Notes: generated by a model from the letters alone, not told the origin. DNA of 64,000 nucleotides from Mesobacillus harenae (GCF_013343715.1 NZ_JABUNR010000008.1:62001-126000), one strand, 5' to 3'. Numbered from the stretch's first letter, positions 7,383 to 17,015 are shown. Numbers and translations are program-made.

Positions 7383-7418
7383 AGGGTTTGAGCGCTAACT
7401 GGCTCAAGCCCTTATTTG
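7383..7418 (+). terminator. Rho-independent terminator after yozE
   Basis: Eleven-pair stem AGGGTTTGAGC / GCTCAAGCCCT (one G-T) with an 8-nt loop, then TTATTT. Confidence 0.75.
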
Positions 7419-7508
7419 TGTTAGTAGGCTAAGAAATTTTAAAAACCTATTTAAAACTTCAAATTAGGGATATTTGTTATGACGATTTTTTTAGGCTGAG
7501 CATATAAT

Positions 7509-8276
7509 GTGGTAATTAATCTTCACGACCCACGACCAATCATTGAGAGGATGGAGGAAATGGATAGTAAAAAAACACCAAAATTCAAAATCGGTGATAC
7601 AGTCGTGATTTCCATGTATGGAACGGTAGGGAAAATTACAGATGTAAAGTGGCTGGACGGACTTTATGTGTATGAGATTAATAAAAGCGAAGGTTTGTAT
7701 TTGGAAGCGAGCCTTCAAAGTCTGCCTGAGTATGAGGGAAGGCTCATTGAAAAGGAACAGATTGAAAAGGAACATATTGATATTGAGTATAAATACTTTT
7801 TTGGTGATCTTGTCCAGGTTAAGGGGTATAATTCAGATTTATTCAAGGTTGTAGGCTTCCGAACAGAGATTTGGCGCTACAAAGAGGATGCCTGGGAGGA
7901 TGTCATTTATGAGCTATCAAGGGTCAATGACGGAGAATGGCTTGAAGCCGGCGAGGAGGAATTAACCCTGTTGGCCGATGCAGAAAGTGCGGATACCGTG
8001 ATCAAGAAAATGGGGCTTTTATTTGCAGGGAATAAAGACAATAAACCTATTGAACTTGAAAAGGCTATCCAGCCCTTTCGGAAAGCAGAAATGGCGGAGT
8101 TATCAAAGAAGAAATATAAAAAAACCCTTGTTGATGGATTGCTCGATATCTACAATGATTATCAAATACTCTATAAAATGTTCCATGATGTTGAATATGA
8201 ACATGTAATGAGAGTTGTCCTCCGGAAGTTGGCTACTATCAACAATAATGATGGCAATGGCAAAAGCCGTGGTTAA
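7509..8276 (+). CDS. Conserved hypothetical protein, possibly YodN-like
   Basis: Up to 255 aa from GTG 7509; ATG 7551 or ATG 7560 are equally possible starts, because GAGAGG and GGAGG lie right next to them and no site is ideal. The N-terminal half contains two short SH3-like beta segments: FKIGDTVVISMYGTVGKITD and FFGDLVQVKGYNSDLFKVVG, each followed by a Trp-containing strand. The C-terminal 60 residues are helical and charged. No enzyme motif is seen. I suspect YodN of B. subtilis on grounds of neighbourhood (yozE, yozD) rather than sequence recall. Confidence 0.65.
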   Translation: MVINLHDPRPIIERMEEMDSKKTPKFKIGDTVVISMYGTVGKITDVKWLDGLYVYEINKSEGLYLEASLQSLPEYEGRLIEKEQIEKEHIDIEYKYFFGDLVQVKGYNSDLFKVVGFRTEIWRYKEDAWEDVIYELSRVNDGEWLEAGEEELTLLADAESADTVIKKMGLLFAGNKDNKPIELEKAIQPFRKAEMAELSKKKYKKTLVDGLLDIYNDYQILYKMFHDVEYEHVMRVVLRKLATINNNDGNGKSRG

Positions 8277-8437
8277 ATGAGCTGAATGAATTGATTCAGA
8301 ACATAAAACATAAAAGGAATACCGAGAAACAATAGCACCTTGAAAATCATGTCTGTCACCTCTCCAAAAGCATGAATGACTTTACTGTCATCACTGTTAA
8401 CATCTTTCTTAATTTCCTCTATCCATGACTGTACCAT
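8273..8437 (-). CDS. Small single-pass membrane protein (54 aa)
   Basis: The minus-strand frame from ATG 8437 encodes 54 residues: an acidic/polar N-terminus (MVQSWIEEIKKDVNSDDSKV), then IHAFGEVTDM and a hydrophobic C-terminal helix (IFKVLLFLGIPFMFYVLNQF). The stop overlaps the stop of the convergent 7509-8276 gene by 4 nt. The composition and clean topology look genuine. The upstream Shine-Dalgarno is weak (GGA about 13 nt before ATG). No family is recognised. Confidence 0.5.
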   Translation of the reverse strand: MVQSWIEEIKKDVNSDDSKVIHAFGEVTDMIFKVLLFLGIPFMFYVLNQFIQLI

Positions 8438-8600
8438 GAAATCACACATCCGTTCTAAAGATTATTTAGTTAAAGATATGCTTGTCCCATCATAAAATGA
8501 CTACATTTCCAAAAGATAAAATATGGATTGGCAGTTTTATATAAACCTTTGCATGAAAGGCTCACTCGCCTCATACATTTTGTACAAAGGGGGCGATGCT

Positions 8601-8774
8601 GTGAAAGAGATCGAAGTTTTTATTGACACGGAAGAAATAGCCGAGTTTTTCTTTCATGAGCTTACAAAAAGGGGATACGTTCCCACAGAGGAAGAACTTG
8701 AAGAAATAGCCGATATCATGTTTGAATATTTAATTGAAAAATGCATTATAGACGAAGATTCAGAGGAAGGCTAA
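8601..8774 (+). CDS. yozD: YozD-family small protein
   Basis: 57 aa starting at GTG 8601, where AAAGGGGG lies 7-8 nt upstream; longer in-frame starts have no such site and would exceed the family length (B. subtilis YozD is 58 aa). The protein is acidic and helical with the family motif EVFIDTEEIAEFFFHELTKR, GYVPTEEELEEIADIMFEYL and a final EKCIIDED. Function unknown. It is a landmark of the kamA-yodN neighbourhood. A strong bidirectional terminator follows. Confidence 0.85.
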   Translation: MKEIEVFIDTEEIAEFFFHELTKRGYVPTEEELEEIADIMFEYLIEKCIIDEDSEEG

Positions 8775-8799
8775 CCGAAGAATTAATTAAATATTAAAT

Positions 8800-8829
8800 A
8801 AAAAGACGGGTCCATGGACTCGTCTTTTT
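8800..8829. terminator. Bidirectional terminator between yozD and yppC
   Basis: AAAAAGACG-GGTCC-AT-GGACT-CGTCTTTTT forms a nearly uninterrupted stem with A and T tracts at both ends. It fits the two convergent genes yozD (plus) and yppC (minus). Between 8830 and 9005 there is no gene. Confidence 0.85.
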
Positions 8830-9005
8830 CCGTTGACATTGTAAATCTTAATCCTAACAGGCGACAAACCTGCAGGACATCTCCGAAAAAGAATGTGCCT
8901 TCCAAGTTTTTATGAGGCAAAGCTGTTTACATGCCCGTTGGTTTGTCCTTAGGAAAGCGAGCGATTTTGACGACTTGTTTCAATATTACCTTATATAGCG
9001 TTATG

Positions 9006-10163
9006 TTACATGCTGGATATATTAGAGGAGATTTTTTCAGAAAGGTGATCAAGAGTTGTGAGAGCTGCGATTTGACCTAGAGCATGGTCTGTCATGTCCC
9101 GATTAAAAACTTCATCTAGAGTACGGAGATGGTCAGCTGCTTGCGGGTTATGATACCAATCGCGCTTTTGAATAAAGAAATGCTGCTGGTTTTTCCAAGC
9201 ATCAATCAGTGCAGGACTGAAAAGTTTCTTTGCTGATTTTTTTTTTCGGTTAGTAAACAGCCAGCCCCAATAATCAGCCCTTGATCCGGTATGCTCCTGC
9301 TTAGAGGCAAAAGAGAGGCTGAGCGGATTTTCTTTTTTACTAAAGAACAAGAGTTGATAAAGCTTTTTTCCGGTTCGAATACGATAATCAACATCTGAAA
9401 AGTTGGTTACGGAGACTCCTTTTAAACGCAATGGTTTGTTTTTACGGTTACTCTCCGGAAAGTAAATAGCTGTAAATCCAAGGGATTCCTGTATTTTAAA
9501 TAGTAGATCGGACGTAAGTGTTGCTGATTTGTAGAGCCCTTTTATGACTCGTGTTTCAAGCATTTTTTGTTCATTAATGATCATGGCTGCTGTAATAAAG
9601 CTAGAGTTTTTATTTTTAAAAAACATCTCCCAAACGGGTCTCATAAATACAGAAACATGGAAACTCCTCAGTAGCTCAAAAAGAGGGGTTTTTCTTTTTT
9701 TGCTGTATTCATATAACAGCAGCTGAGGGTATGCATCATTAAAAATATAAGCATTGCATCGTTCTAAGAAGTGAAAATAGCTGTCTCCTTCATCAGTGTG
9801 CAAAAGATGGTCCAAATATTCACTTTTCAAATCGGTCATGTAGTATCCGCCATTCCTGGAAACCATGTGAGCAAGGAACGCCCAATGCACTTCAGGATTC
9901 CTTTTGTAATAGCTTAAATAGGCTCTTGTCCTCGTAACATTATTAACATTCATTTCAGCTGTTTTTTTTCTAATTTCCGCTACTATTCTTTGTTCATTTC
10001 CCGTGTGGACAATCATGCCTGTTTGTTGCTGCACCTGTTCTTTTAAGCATGCAAGGAATGAATTAAATTCGGTATCAGACAAAATTTCACGCTCTTTTAT
10101 TAAGTTGGCTGGCTGATATATGGTATGTGAAAAAATCCGTTCTAAAATTTTTTTAAAAAACAA
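9006..10163 (-). CDS. yppC: DUF2515 family protein (YppC-like)
   Basis: 385 aa, soluble, basic and rich in aromatic residues. The family hallmarks are NVTRTRAYLSYYKRNPEVHW, AFLAHMVSRNGGYYMTDLK near residues 75-115, and ITAAMIINEQKMLETRVI about residue 190. DUF2515 proteins are Bacillaceae-specific and have no known biochemical role. The start ATG at 10163 follows GGAGGGATT on the minus strand. It stands alone: convergent with yozD and divergent from spo0M, with about 235 bases of shared upstream DNA. Confidence 0.85.
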   Translation of the reverse strand: MFFKKILERIFSHTIYQPANLIKEREILSDTEFNSFLACLKEQVQQQTGMIVHTGNEQRIVAEIRKKTAEMNVNNVTRTRAYLSYYKRNPEVHWAFLAHMVSRNGGYYMTDLKSEYLDHLLHTDEGDSYFHFLERCNAYIFNDAYPQLLLYEYSKKRKTPLFELLRSFHVSVFMRPVWEMFFKNKNSSFITAAMIINEQKMLETRVIKGLYKSATLTSDLLFKIQESLGFTAIYFPESNRKNKPLRLKGVSVTNFSDVDYRIRTGKKLYQLLFFSKKENPLSLSFASKQEHTGSRADYWGWLFTNRKKKSAKKLFSPALIDAWKNQQHFFIQKRDWYHNPQAADHLRTLDEVFNRDMTDHALGQIAALTTLDHLSEKISSNISSM

Positions 10164-10398
10164 TGGAATCCCTCCGGATTTTTGAATCTATTAGGTATCA
10201 ATCAGCGTATATATCAAAGAAGGGAATTTCATAAGTACCCAACAATCCTTTGCTTCCCTTCTATAATATATGTATAGGTTAAAATTCATGTCAGAACAGG
10301 GGTTTGGGAAATATCTATAAATTTACAAAAACGTCTAGGAGCCTTAAATATAAGAATTGCCGGTTTTTCATAAAATAAAAATGGAGTGTGATTGAGAA

Positions 10399-11169
10399 AT
10401 GTCTATATTCAATAAGGTTTTTGCTAGTGTTGGAATTGGCTCAGCCCAGGTGGACACAAAACTTGAAAAAGATGTTTTCGTTCCGGGGGAAGAGATAGAA
10501 GGGCTGATTGAAGTGCGAGGGGGTAAAACTGAACAGGAAATAGACGGAATCTATTTATCCTTGTATACATCTTACATAAAAGAACAGGACGACAAGAAAT
10601 ATACGTCAACGGTTGTTCTAGACCGATTTCGGATAACCGAACTTTTTACAATTAAACCTCAAGAAATCAAGAGTATTCCTTTTTCCTTTACGTTACCGCT
10701 GGATGCTCCTTTAACCTTGGGGAGGACTAAAATATGGGTAACAACAGGATTGGATATTAAAAATGCTATAGATCCAACTGATAAAGATTATATTAGGGTA
10801 ATTCCTAACCAGCTGATGTCTGCAGTATTCACGGCTTTAGAAGGAATTGGTTTCAGATTAAGAGAAGCTGATTGCAAAGAGGCAAAGCGAGGAATGCGGA
10901 GGCGCTTGCCAACCATTCAGGAGTTTGAATTTGTCCCTTACGCTGGGGCTTTTCGAGGTAAACTTGATGAGTTGGAGCTGGTTTTTTCCGCTTCTGATAA
11001 GGACCATATCGAGCTGTTCCTACAGGTTGACAGAAAAGCCCGAGGGCTTGGTGGGTTCCTTTCTGAAGCCCTTGAAACGGATGAGACCAATGTGAGGCTG
11101 ACTGTCGATACTTCAGATATACCTGTAATGAAACAAAAACTCGAATCTGTTATAAAAAAATACTCTTAA
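10399..11169 (+). CDS. spo0M: Sporulation control protein Spo0M
   Basis: 256 aa, close to the 258 aa of B. subtilis Spo0M. It begins MSIFNKVFASVGIGSAQVDT and continues with the arrestin-like beta sandwich (DVFVPGEEIEGLIEVRGGK, IPFSFTLPLDAPLT) and the second domain LPTIQEFEFVPYAGAFRGKL. Arrestin-fold Spo0M influences entry into sporulation and cell division through protein contacts; no enzyme activity is expected. GGAGTG lies before ATG. In B. subtilis the gene is driven by sigma-H and sigma-W; I could not identify matching promoter elements here. Single-gene unit with its own terminator. Confidence 0.92.
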   Translation: MSIFNKVFASVGIGSAQVDTKLEKDVFVPGEEIEGLIEVRGGKTEQEIDGIYLSLYTSYIKEQDDKKYTSTVVLDRFRITELFTIKPQEIKSIPFSFTLPLDAPLTLGRTKIWVTTGLDIKNAIDPTDKDYIRVIPNQLMSAVFTALEGIGFRLREADCKEAKRGMRRRLPTIQEFEFVPYAGAFRGKLDELELVFSASDKDHIELFLQVDRKARGLGGFLSEALETDETNVRLTVDTSDIPVMKQKLESVIKKYS

Positions 11170-11174
11170 TTAAA

Positions 11175-11219
11175 GTAAAAAACGATGAAGCAGCTGCTTT
11201 ATCGTTTTTTACTTTTTTT
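11175..11219. terminator. Bidirectional terminator after spo0M
   Basis: GTAAAAAACGAT / ATCGTTTTTTAC is a perfect 12-bp inverted repeat around GAAGCAGCTGCTTT, followed by seven T. It serves spo0M and the small convergent gene at 11274-11420. Confidence 0.85.
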
Positions 11220-11273
11220 AATGGTTATTAATATTAATTAGGAACCACTTAAGCTTTTATAGAAGGCGTACCT

Positions 11274-11420
11274 TTACGTTAAATGGCTTCCAGGACTATT
11301 CTTTCTCTTTCTGGCTGAGTTTTCTTTTGCATGTGCTTCATGTTCAGCTATAATATCCTCAGTTGGAATATGGTTATTCTTCTTAGGCTGGTTTACTCGA
11401 TTCCGATGTTTTTTTCCCAC
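11274..11420 (-). CDS. Small basic hydrophilic protein (48 aa)
   Basis: Minus-strand frame from GTG 11420 with an excellent AAAGGGGG 8 nt upstream. The 48-residue product begins GKKHRNRVNQPKKNNHIPTE, continues DIIAEHEAHAKENSARKRKN and ends SPGSHLT. High Lys, Arg, His and Asn content with no hydrophobic core is the look of the small basic (spore-associated or nucleic-acid-binding) proteins of Bacillus. I cannot assign it to a named Ssp family. It shares the terminator at 11175-11219 with spo0M. Confidence 0.65.
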   Translation of the reverse strand: MGKKHRNRVNQPKKNNHIPTEDIIAEHEAHAKENSARKRKNSPGSHLT

Positions 11421-11607
11421 TTGCAGTTCCCCCTTTGTATCTCATTCGGTTAAAACAGCATGAATTTTATTTTTAATGGTAAAGCTAGTTTTAGGTTAAC
11501 CTTTATTATGTAAAATATAACGTAAGTTAAACGGAAGATTTTCCAGTTCGGCCTGATTATGGTATAGTTTTTAGGTAGTTGAAACAGAAAGAATGGAGGT
11601 TCCAATT

Positions 11608-12312
11608 ATGAGTATACATATTGGTGCGAAAGAAAATGAAATTGCTGAAACAGTGTTGCTGCCAGGGGATCCATTACGGGCAAAATATATTGCTGAGACT
11701 TTTTTAGAGGGTGCCCAGATCTATAATGAAGTTCGAAATATGTTCGGTTATACAGGAACATATAAGGGAAAGAGAATTTCTGTTCAGGGTACAGGAATGG
11801 GCGTGCCGTCCATTTCAATTTATATAAATGAACTTATGAAGGATTACAATGTTCAGACGCTTGTAAGAGTTGGAACATGCGGTGCGATTCAAAAAGATGT
11901 TAAGGTAAGAGACGTTATTCTTGCTATGAGTGCTTCCACTGATTCACAGATGAACCGTCTCACATTTGGCGGAGTTGATTTTGCACCTACAGCAAATTTT
12001 GATCTTCTCCTTAAAGCGTATAATTCTGGTGTTGAAAAAGGTCTTAACCTTAAGGCTGGCAATGTGTTCACAGCTGATATGTTTTATAACGATAATTCAG
12101 AGCTGGAAAAATGGGCTCAGCACCAGATACTTGCGGTTGAAATGGAAACAGCTGCTCTTTACACATTGGCTGCCAAGTTTGATCGGGAAGCTTTATCGAT
12201 ATTAACTGTAAGCGACCATATTTTAACTGGTGAAGAAACCACTTCGGAAGAACGGCAAACAACCTTTAACGACATGATTGAGGTTGCTTTGGAAGCAGTT
12301 GTTAAGGAGTAA
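11608..12312 (+). CDS. deoD: Purine nucleoside phosphorylase, DeoD type
   Basis: 234 aa from ATG 11608; GGAGG at 11595-11599 is 8 nt upstream, whereas the upstream in-frame ATG 11593 would swallow it. Phosphorolysis of 6-oxo/6-amino purine (deoxy)nucleosides to base plus (deoxy)ribose 1-phosphate. Family motifs: [20 protein letters not shown] (phosphate-binding Arg follows in RAK), [24 protein letters not shown] and [13 protein letters not shown] with the ribose-binding Met-Glu pair, then [11 protein letters not shown] with the catalytic Asp. All key residues are present. Cytosolic hexamer. Followed by yodJ as in B. subtilis. Confidence 0.95.
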   Translation: MSIHIGAKENEIAETVLLPGDPLRAKYIAETFLEGAQIYNEVRNMFGYTGTYKGKRISVQGTGMGVPSISIYINELMKDYNVQTLVRVGTCGAIQKDVKVRDVILAMSASTDSQMNRLTFGGVDFAPTANFDLLLKAYNSGVEKGLNLKAGNVFTADMFYNDNSELEKWAQHQILAVEMETAALYTLAAKFDREALSILTVSDHILTGEETTSEERQTTFNDMIEVALEAVVKE

Positions 12313-12364
12313 TCGCTTCTTTGGCGAAGTTATTAGCCGGCACATTATTGATTAAAAACCAAAG

Positions 12365-12392
12365 CTCTTTCCCAAAAGGGAGGAGTTTTTTC
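12365..12392 (+). terminator. Rho-independent terminator after deoD
   Basis: Eight-pair stem CTCTTTCC / GGGAGGAG (with G-T pairs) around CAAAA, then six T. Confidence 0.65.
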
Positions 12393-12491
12393 TTTAATAG
12401 GGAAGAGATTGGAAGAAAAGGCCATTAGACAAAGAAATCTAGAGTGGTAAAATAAAGGGATGAATCAAATTAGAACATGACAGGTGATACA

Positions 12492-13358
12492 ATGAAGAAA
12501 TTGATTTTTACATTTATGCTGCTCTTTTTGCTAACTGGCTGCAGCGAAGCGGATATTCGTTCGCTAACAGAAAAAGTCCCTTTCCTATCAGACAAAGATA
12601 GTAATCAAACAGAGGAAACAACAAACCATGAAGAAACATCGGGGGACTCCAATCCATTGTCAGATCAAACAAAAGAAAGCGGTCAAAATCAAGATACAGA
12701 AAAGCAGAATGAGCATACTCTAAAATCTGTATACTTTAATGAGATTAAACAAGTGAGCGGTAAAAATATCATCCAAAACCCGGCCAACGAACTGGCACTG
12801 GTCAACAAATTATTTGGGCTTCCTGAAGAATATATTCCGGAAGACCTTGTCAGGGCAGATGTTGCTTTCTCGTTTGGTGATCAAAAGGTTCAAAAAAGCC
12901 TATTGAGAAAAGAAGCTGCAGACGCACTTGAACAAATGTTTGCTGCTGCAAATAAAGATGGAATGGAACTGTTTGCCGTTTCTGGTTATCGTTCGTTTAG
13001 CCGCCAAAACCAGGTGTTTATTGCCGAGGTAAAGCGCTCTGGAGAAGAAAAGGCTGTACAAGCTGTAGCGTTTCCAGGAAACAGTGAACACCAGACCGGA
13101 CTGGCTATGGATATTTCAAGCCGCAGCGCTGGCTTTGGCCTGACAGAACAGTTTGGGACAACAGCTGAAGGAATGTGGCTTGCTGAAAATGCCCATCGCT
13201 TCGGGTACATCCTTCGCTATCCTAAGGGTAAAGAAGAGGTAACGGGCTACAAATATGAACCATGGCATTTTCGCTACGTTGGAAAAGAAGCGGCCACAGA
13301 TATTTATGAGAACAATTGGACCCTAGAGGAATATTTCAATATAGTTGAAGAAGTTTAA
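12492..13358 (+). CDS. yodJ: D-alanyl-D-alanine carboxypeptidase lipoprotein, M15B (LdcB/VanY, YodJ)
   Basis: 288 aa from ATG 12492 (AGGTG upstream). A short signal peptide ends in the lipobox LLTGC, so the mature protein is lipid-anchored at Cys17. A Glu/Asn/Gln/Ser-rich linker (about 20-90) leads to the M15 peptidase domain: SGYRSF, the zinc-binding GNSEHQTGLAMDIS (His and Asp) and the catalytic/zinc segment YEPWHFRYVG (Glu, His). It trims the terminal D-Ala of peptidoglycan stem peptides outside the cell. It lies downstream of deoD as in B. subtilis but behind its own upstream terminator, and ends with a strong terminator. Confidence 0.9.
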   Translation: MKKLIFTFMLLFLLTGCSEADIRSLTEKVPFLSDKDSNQTEETTNHEETSGDSNPLSDQTKESGQNQDTEKQNEHTLKSVYFNEIKQVSGKNIIQNPANELALVNKLFGLPEEYIPEDLVRADVAFSFGDQKVQKSLLRKEAADALEQMFAAANKDGMELFAVSGYRSFSRQNQVFIAEVKRSGEEKAVQAVAFPGNSEHQTGLAMDISSRSAGFGLTEQFGTTAEGMWLAENAHRFGYILRYPKGKEEVTGYKYEPWHFRYVGKEAATDIYENNWTLEEYFNIVEEV

Positions 13359-13360
13359 TA

Positions 13361-13393
13361 ACAGCCCTGATGCTAGCCGGGCTGTTTTTTTAT
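13361..13393 (+). terminator. Rho-independent terminator after yodJ
   Basis: ACAGCCC / GGGCTGT stem around TGATGCTAGCC, then seven T. The following 175 bases up to 13569 show no gene. Confidence 0.85.
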
Positions 13394-13569
13394 ACTTTGC
13401 CTCTTAGTGACTCGGGTCACTTTACTACTTCACTTTGAGCATTTATGGACTTTTCACTTTTTCCTCGCCGCCAAGGCGCTTCCGTTAATTTGACCTGAGT
13501 GAAACGGCTGTCCGTCTTTCAGGAAGATGGTTATAATAAAATTATTCCTAACATGGTGGGGGTATAATA

Positions 13570-14076
13570 GTGATTAAAATCAAAGAAGTTGATTTTGCTG
13601 ATTGTATGGCATTACTGAAGTTTGAAGTTGATAATCGTACATATTTCGAAAAATATGTTCCTCCTCGGAATAGTAAATATTATTCTATTGAGGGTGTTAA
13701 AAAGTCCCTGGATGATATGTATATGCTAAGAAGGAGCGATGAATATTATATGTATTTAATTCTCAATCAAAAAGAAGAAATCCTTGGCCGCATTAATTTA
13801 TTTAATATTGATCGCGAAATAGGTCATGGAGAAATCGGATATCGAGTTGGAGAAGTACATACGGGTAATAGGTATGCTTCAAGAGCTGTTGATTTATTGA
13901 TTCCTGTTGCCCGGAATCTAGGGCTTACAGGCTTATCAGCTCAGGCGATTCTTAGTAACTATGCCTCGTTGAAAGTTTTGGAAAACAGTGGATTCTTTAA
14001 GAAAAACGTTTTAAAAGACCATATTTTTTGGGAAGAGCAATATCATGACGCCATTCAATATTTTAAGTACTTGTGA
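13570..14076 (+). CDS. GNAT acetyltransferase, RimJ/RimL-like
   Basis: 168 aa from GTG 13570 with GGTGGGGG upstream. GNAT fold: ILGRINLFNIDREIGHGEIG strands, then the acetyl-CoA-binding region GEVHTGNRYASRAVDLLIPV (motif A, RxxGxA variant: HTGNRYAS), and NYASLKVLENSGFFKKN, the usual C-terminal motif. It should transfer acetyl from acetyl-CoA to an amino group, such as a protein N-terminus or small amine. The substrate cannot be inferred and there is no operon partner. Confidence 0.85.
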   Translation: MIKIKEVDFADCMALLKFEVDNRTYFEKYVPPRNSKYYSIEGVKKSLDDMYMLRRSDEYYMYLILNQKEEILGRINLFNIDREIGHGEIGYRVGEVHTGNRYASRAVDLLIPVARNLGLTGLSAQAILSNYASLKVLENSGFFKKNVLKDHIFWEEQYHDAIQYFKYL

Positions 14077-14162
14077 TATTTATCAATGTATTTTTAAAAA
14101 ATACGAGTAGAATAAGGTAGAAGGTTGTCGAAAATCAATTAAGCTTTATATATTGATTTTTA

Positions 14163-14188
14163 TACTATACGGGGGTATAGTAATACTA
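14163..14188 (+). promoter_or_regulatory. CsoR-type copper operator
   Basis: A GC-cored inverted repeat ACTATAC-GGGGG-TATAGT, embedded in TATA-like DNA, lies 27-50 nt before csoR. It has the TATAC-G-run-GTATA architecture of CsoR operators. Apo-CsoR would sit here and be released by Cu(I). Confidence 0.75.
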
Positions 14189-14214
14189 TAAGAATCAATA
14201 AAGAGGTGAGCTGA

Positions 14215-14535
14215 ATGGGTAATGAAGACGAAATGGGATTATCCAACCATCCAAGTATGGTTCCTCGAACGGATCTAGAGAAGGAGCAGTTAATTAAACG
14301 CTTAAAAAGGATAGAAGGGCAAGTCAGAGGAATTCAAAAGATGGTTGAGGAAGACCGCTATTGTGTAGATGTACTTATACAGGTAACGGCCGTAAATAAT
14401 GCGCTTAAAAAGGTGGGAATGAATCTTCTAGAGCGCCATACAACACACTGTGTTTCTGGTGCAATAAAATCAGGAAGCGGAGATGAAGCTATCAAGGAAC
14501 TAATGAAGGTTGTAGACCAATTTACAAGGACTTAA
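14215..14535 (+). CDS. csoR: Copper-sensing transcriptional repressor CsoR
   Basis: 106 aa, all-helical DUF156 protein. The Cu(I) ligands are conserved: Cys50 (RYCVDVL), His75 and Cys79 (ERHTTHC), equivalent to Cys45/His70/Cys74 of B. subtilis CsoR. The DNA-binding face lies in KRLKRIEGQVRGIQKMVEED. It represses its own operon until copper binds. GAGGTG precedes ATG, and a CsoR-type palindrome lies just upstream. Unlike B. subtilis, where csoR and copZA are separately transcribed, here csoR leads a csoR-copA-copZ unit, copA starting 19 nt later. Confidence 0.95.
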   Translation: MGNEDEMGLSNHPSMVPRTDLEKEQLIKRLKRIEGQVRGIQKMVEEDRYCVDVLIQVTAVNNALKKVGMNLLERHTTHCVSGAIKSGSGDEAIKELMKVVDQFTRT

Positions 14536-14554
14536 GTGATAAGGGGTGGTTGAA

Positions 14555-16984
14555 ATGGCAGAACCTTTAAAAGCTAACATGCCTGATTCATCAGAACATT
14601 TAAAGATTGGAATTACTGGCATGACATGTGCTGCATGTTCAACTAGGATTGAAAAAGTATTAAACAAGATGGATGGGGTAGAAGCTAATGTAAATCTTGT
14701 GATGGAAAGTGCTACGATTGATTTTGACCCAGCAAAGGTAACGTCAGAACAGATACAGGAGAAAGTCGAGAAACTAGGATATGGAGTAAGGCTAGAGAAG
14801 ACCGAACTCGATGTATTTGGCATGACATGTGCAGCATGTTCGACGAGGATCGAAAAGGTCTTAAATAAAACCGAGGGTATTACATCTGCTAACGTGAACC
14901 TTGCAACAGAATCGGCGTCACTAGAATATAATCCTTCTATTATATCCGCAGATCAAATTATCGAGCGAATTCAAAAGCTTGGTTATGATGCTAAAGGAAA
15001 GACTCATCGGGGAGCAAAAGAGGAATATAAAGAAGAGGAGATTAAAAGCCGCAAACGAAAGCTTTGGATTTCAATCTTATTATCTCTGCCACTTTTATAT
15101 ACGATGGTTGGTCATACTCCGTGGGATTTAGGAATTCCGGTACCAGAATTGTTAATGAACCCTTGGTTTCAGCTTCTGCTAGCTACCCCAGTTCAGTTTT
15201 ATGTCGGTGGGCCGTTCTACATTGGTGCCTACAATGCCTTAAGGAATAAAAGTGCCAATATGGATGTTTTGATTGCTCTTGGTACATCTGCGGCTTATTT
15301 TTACAGTCTGGCTGAATCGTTAAGGACCTTGGGAAACCCTCATTACCATCCACACCTTTATTTTGAAACAAGTGCAATCCTAATCACGCTTATTCTTGTT
15401 GGTAAGCTGTTCGAAGCATTGGCCAAGGGCAGAACAACATTAGCAATTTCGAAGCTGCTAGGCCTGCAGGCTAAGGAAGCAACTGTTATAAGGGATGGGC
15501 AGGAAATAAAGATTCCACTTGAACAGGTAAGGGTAGAAGATCTGATTATCGTAAAGCCAGGTGAAAAAATCCCGGTTGACGGGCTTGTTATTTCCGGACA
15601 CTCTTCAGTTGACGAAGCGATGATCACTGGCGAGTCGATTCCCGTTGAAAAGGGAGCTGGTGACAAAGTTATTGGCGCAACGATCAATAAAAATGGAACA
15701 ATGACCATAAAAGCTGTGAAAGTTGGAAGTGATACTGCCCTTGCCGGGATTATCAAAGTAGTAGAGGAGGCTCAAGGCAGCAAAGCACCCATTCAGCGAG
15801 TAGCAGACACTATTTCAGGCTATTTTGTCCCGGTTGTTGTAGCAATTGCTCTGTTAACCTTTTCAGTCTGGTACCTTTTCATAACACCAGGTGATTTTGC
15901 AGCTGCACTGGAAACGGCTATCGCTGTTCTAGTAATTGCCTGTCCATGTGCTCTTGGCCTTGCCACCCCGACTTCGATCATGGTGGGGACTGGTAAAGGT
16001 GCTGAAAGCGGAATTCTTTTTAAAGGCGGAGAACACCTTGAAACGGCCCATAAGATAGATACAATTGTTTTAGACAAAACGGGGACTGTGACAAAAGGAA
16101 AACCAGCAGTAACAGATATTGAATTCTTTAGTGATGAAACTAAAGTTTTACAGTACCTTGTTTCTGCAGAGAAATCTTCGGAACACCCTTTAGCTGACGC
16201 AATAATTGATTACGGGATCAGCAGAGGAATTAACCCCGTTAAAACAGACAATTTTTCAGCTATCCCAGGCCATGGGATTAAGGCAGAAATCAATGGGGAA
16301 AAGATATTAGTAGGAACCCGTAAGCTGATGGATAAAGAAGCTGTCCTTTTTGACCAATATGAGGCTAGGCTCAAGGAGCTAGAGACACAAGGGAAAACGG
16401 CTATGTTTGTTGCCTTAGATGGAAAGGTGGCTGCAGTTATTGCAGTAGCTGATGTAGTAAAGGAAACAGCCAAAGAGGCCATCGATCAATTAAAAGAACA
16501 AGGAATCTCGGTTTACATGCTTACTGGGGATAATGAAAGAACAGCAAGGGCCATTGCAGCCCAGGTTGGCATTGATCATGTAATTGCAGAGGTACTCCCT
16601 GAGGAAAAAGCGAATCATGTGAAAGAACTTCAACTCCAAGGCAGGGTAGTTGCTATGGTAGGTGATGGGATAAATGACGCCCCTGCCCTTGCTTTGGCGG
16701 ATATTGGTATCGCCATAGGCACTGGTACTGACGTTGCCATCGAGGCAGCAGACATTACGATCTTGGGGGGAGAGCTTACGTTACTCCCTAAAGCAATTCA
16801 GCTAAGCAAGAAAACAATGAAGAATATTCGCCAAAACCTATTTTGGGCACTCGCGTATAATTCGGCAGGAATCCCTATCGCTGCAATTGGGCTCCTAGCT
16901 CCTTGGGTGGCCGGGGCAGCAATGGCATTTAGTTCCGTTTCAGTGGTGACCAACTCCCTTCGTTTGAAGAGAGTGAAGTTATAA
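14555..16984 (+). CDS. copA: Cu(I)-exporting P1B-type ATPase CopA
   Basis: 809 aa from ATG 14555, AAGGGGTGG upstream; the in-frame GTG at 14546 lies inside that site. Two N-terminal heavy-metal domains, each with [17 protein letters not shown] (first Cys pair at residues 25/28). Then six to eight transmembrane helices, the actuator loop TGES ([12 protein letters not shown]), the ion-channel motif [10 protein letters not shown], the phosphorylation site [19 protein letters not shown] (HP motif), [10 protein letters not shown] and the hinge [11 protein letters not shown]. This is a complete Cu(I) efflux pump of the cytoplasmic membrane. It is regulated through csoR upstream and followed by its chaperone copZ. 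Confidence 0.97.
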   Translation: MAEPLKANMPDSSEHLKIGITGMTCAACSTRIEKVLNKMDGVEANVNLVMESATIDFDPAKVTSEQIQEKVEKLGYGVRLEKTELDVFGMTCAACSTRIEKVLNKTEGITSANVNLATESASLEYNPSIISADQIIERIQKLGYDAKGKTHRGAKEEYKEEEIKSRKRKLWISILLSLPLLYTMVGHTPWDLGIPVPELLMNPWFQLLLATPVQFYVGGPFYIGAYNALRNKSANMDVLIALGTSAAYFYSLAESLRTLGNPHYHPHLYFETSAILITLILVGKLFEALAKGRTTLAISKLLGLQAKEATVIRDGQEIKIPLEQVRVEDLIIVKPGEKIPVDGLVISGHSSVDEAMITGESIPVEKGAGDKVIGATINKNGTMTIKAVKVGSDTALAGIIKVVEEAQGSKAPIQRVADTISGYFVPVVVAIALLTFSVWYLFITPGDFAAALETAIAVLVIACPCALGLATPTSIMVGTGKGAESGILFKGGEHLETAHKIDTIVLDKTGTVTKGKPAVTDIEFFSDETKVLQYLVSAEKSSEHPLADAIIDYGISRGINPVKTDNFSAIPGHGIKAEINGEKILVGTRKLMDKEAVLFDQYEARLKELETQGKTAMFVALDGKVAAVIAVADVVKETAKEAIDQLKEQGISVYMLTGDNERTARAIAAQVGIDHVIAEVLPEEKANHVKELQLQGRVVAMVGDGINDAPALALADIGIAIGTGTDVAIEAADITILGGELTLLPKAIQLSKKTMKNIRQNLFWALAYNSAGIPIAAIGLLAPWVAGAAMAFSSVSVVTNSLRLKRVKL

Positions 16985-17015
16985 TAATAATTTAGAAGAG
17001 GAGAGGATGAAAACA

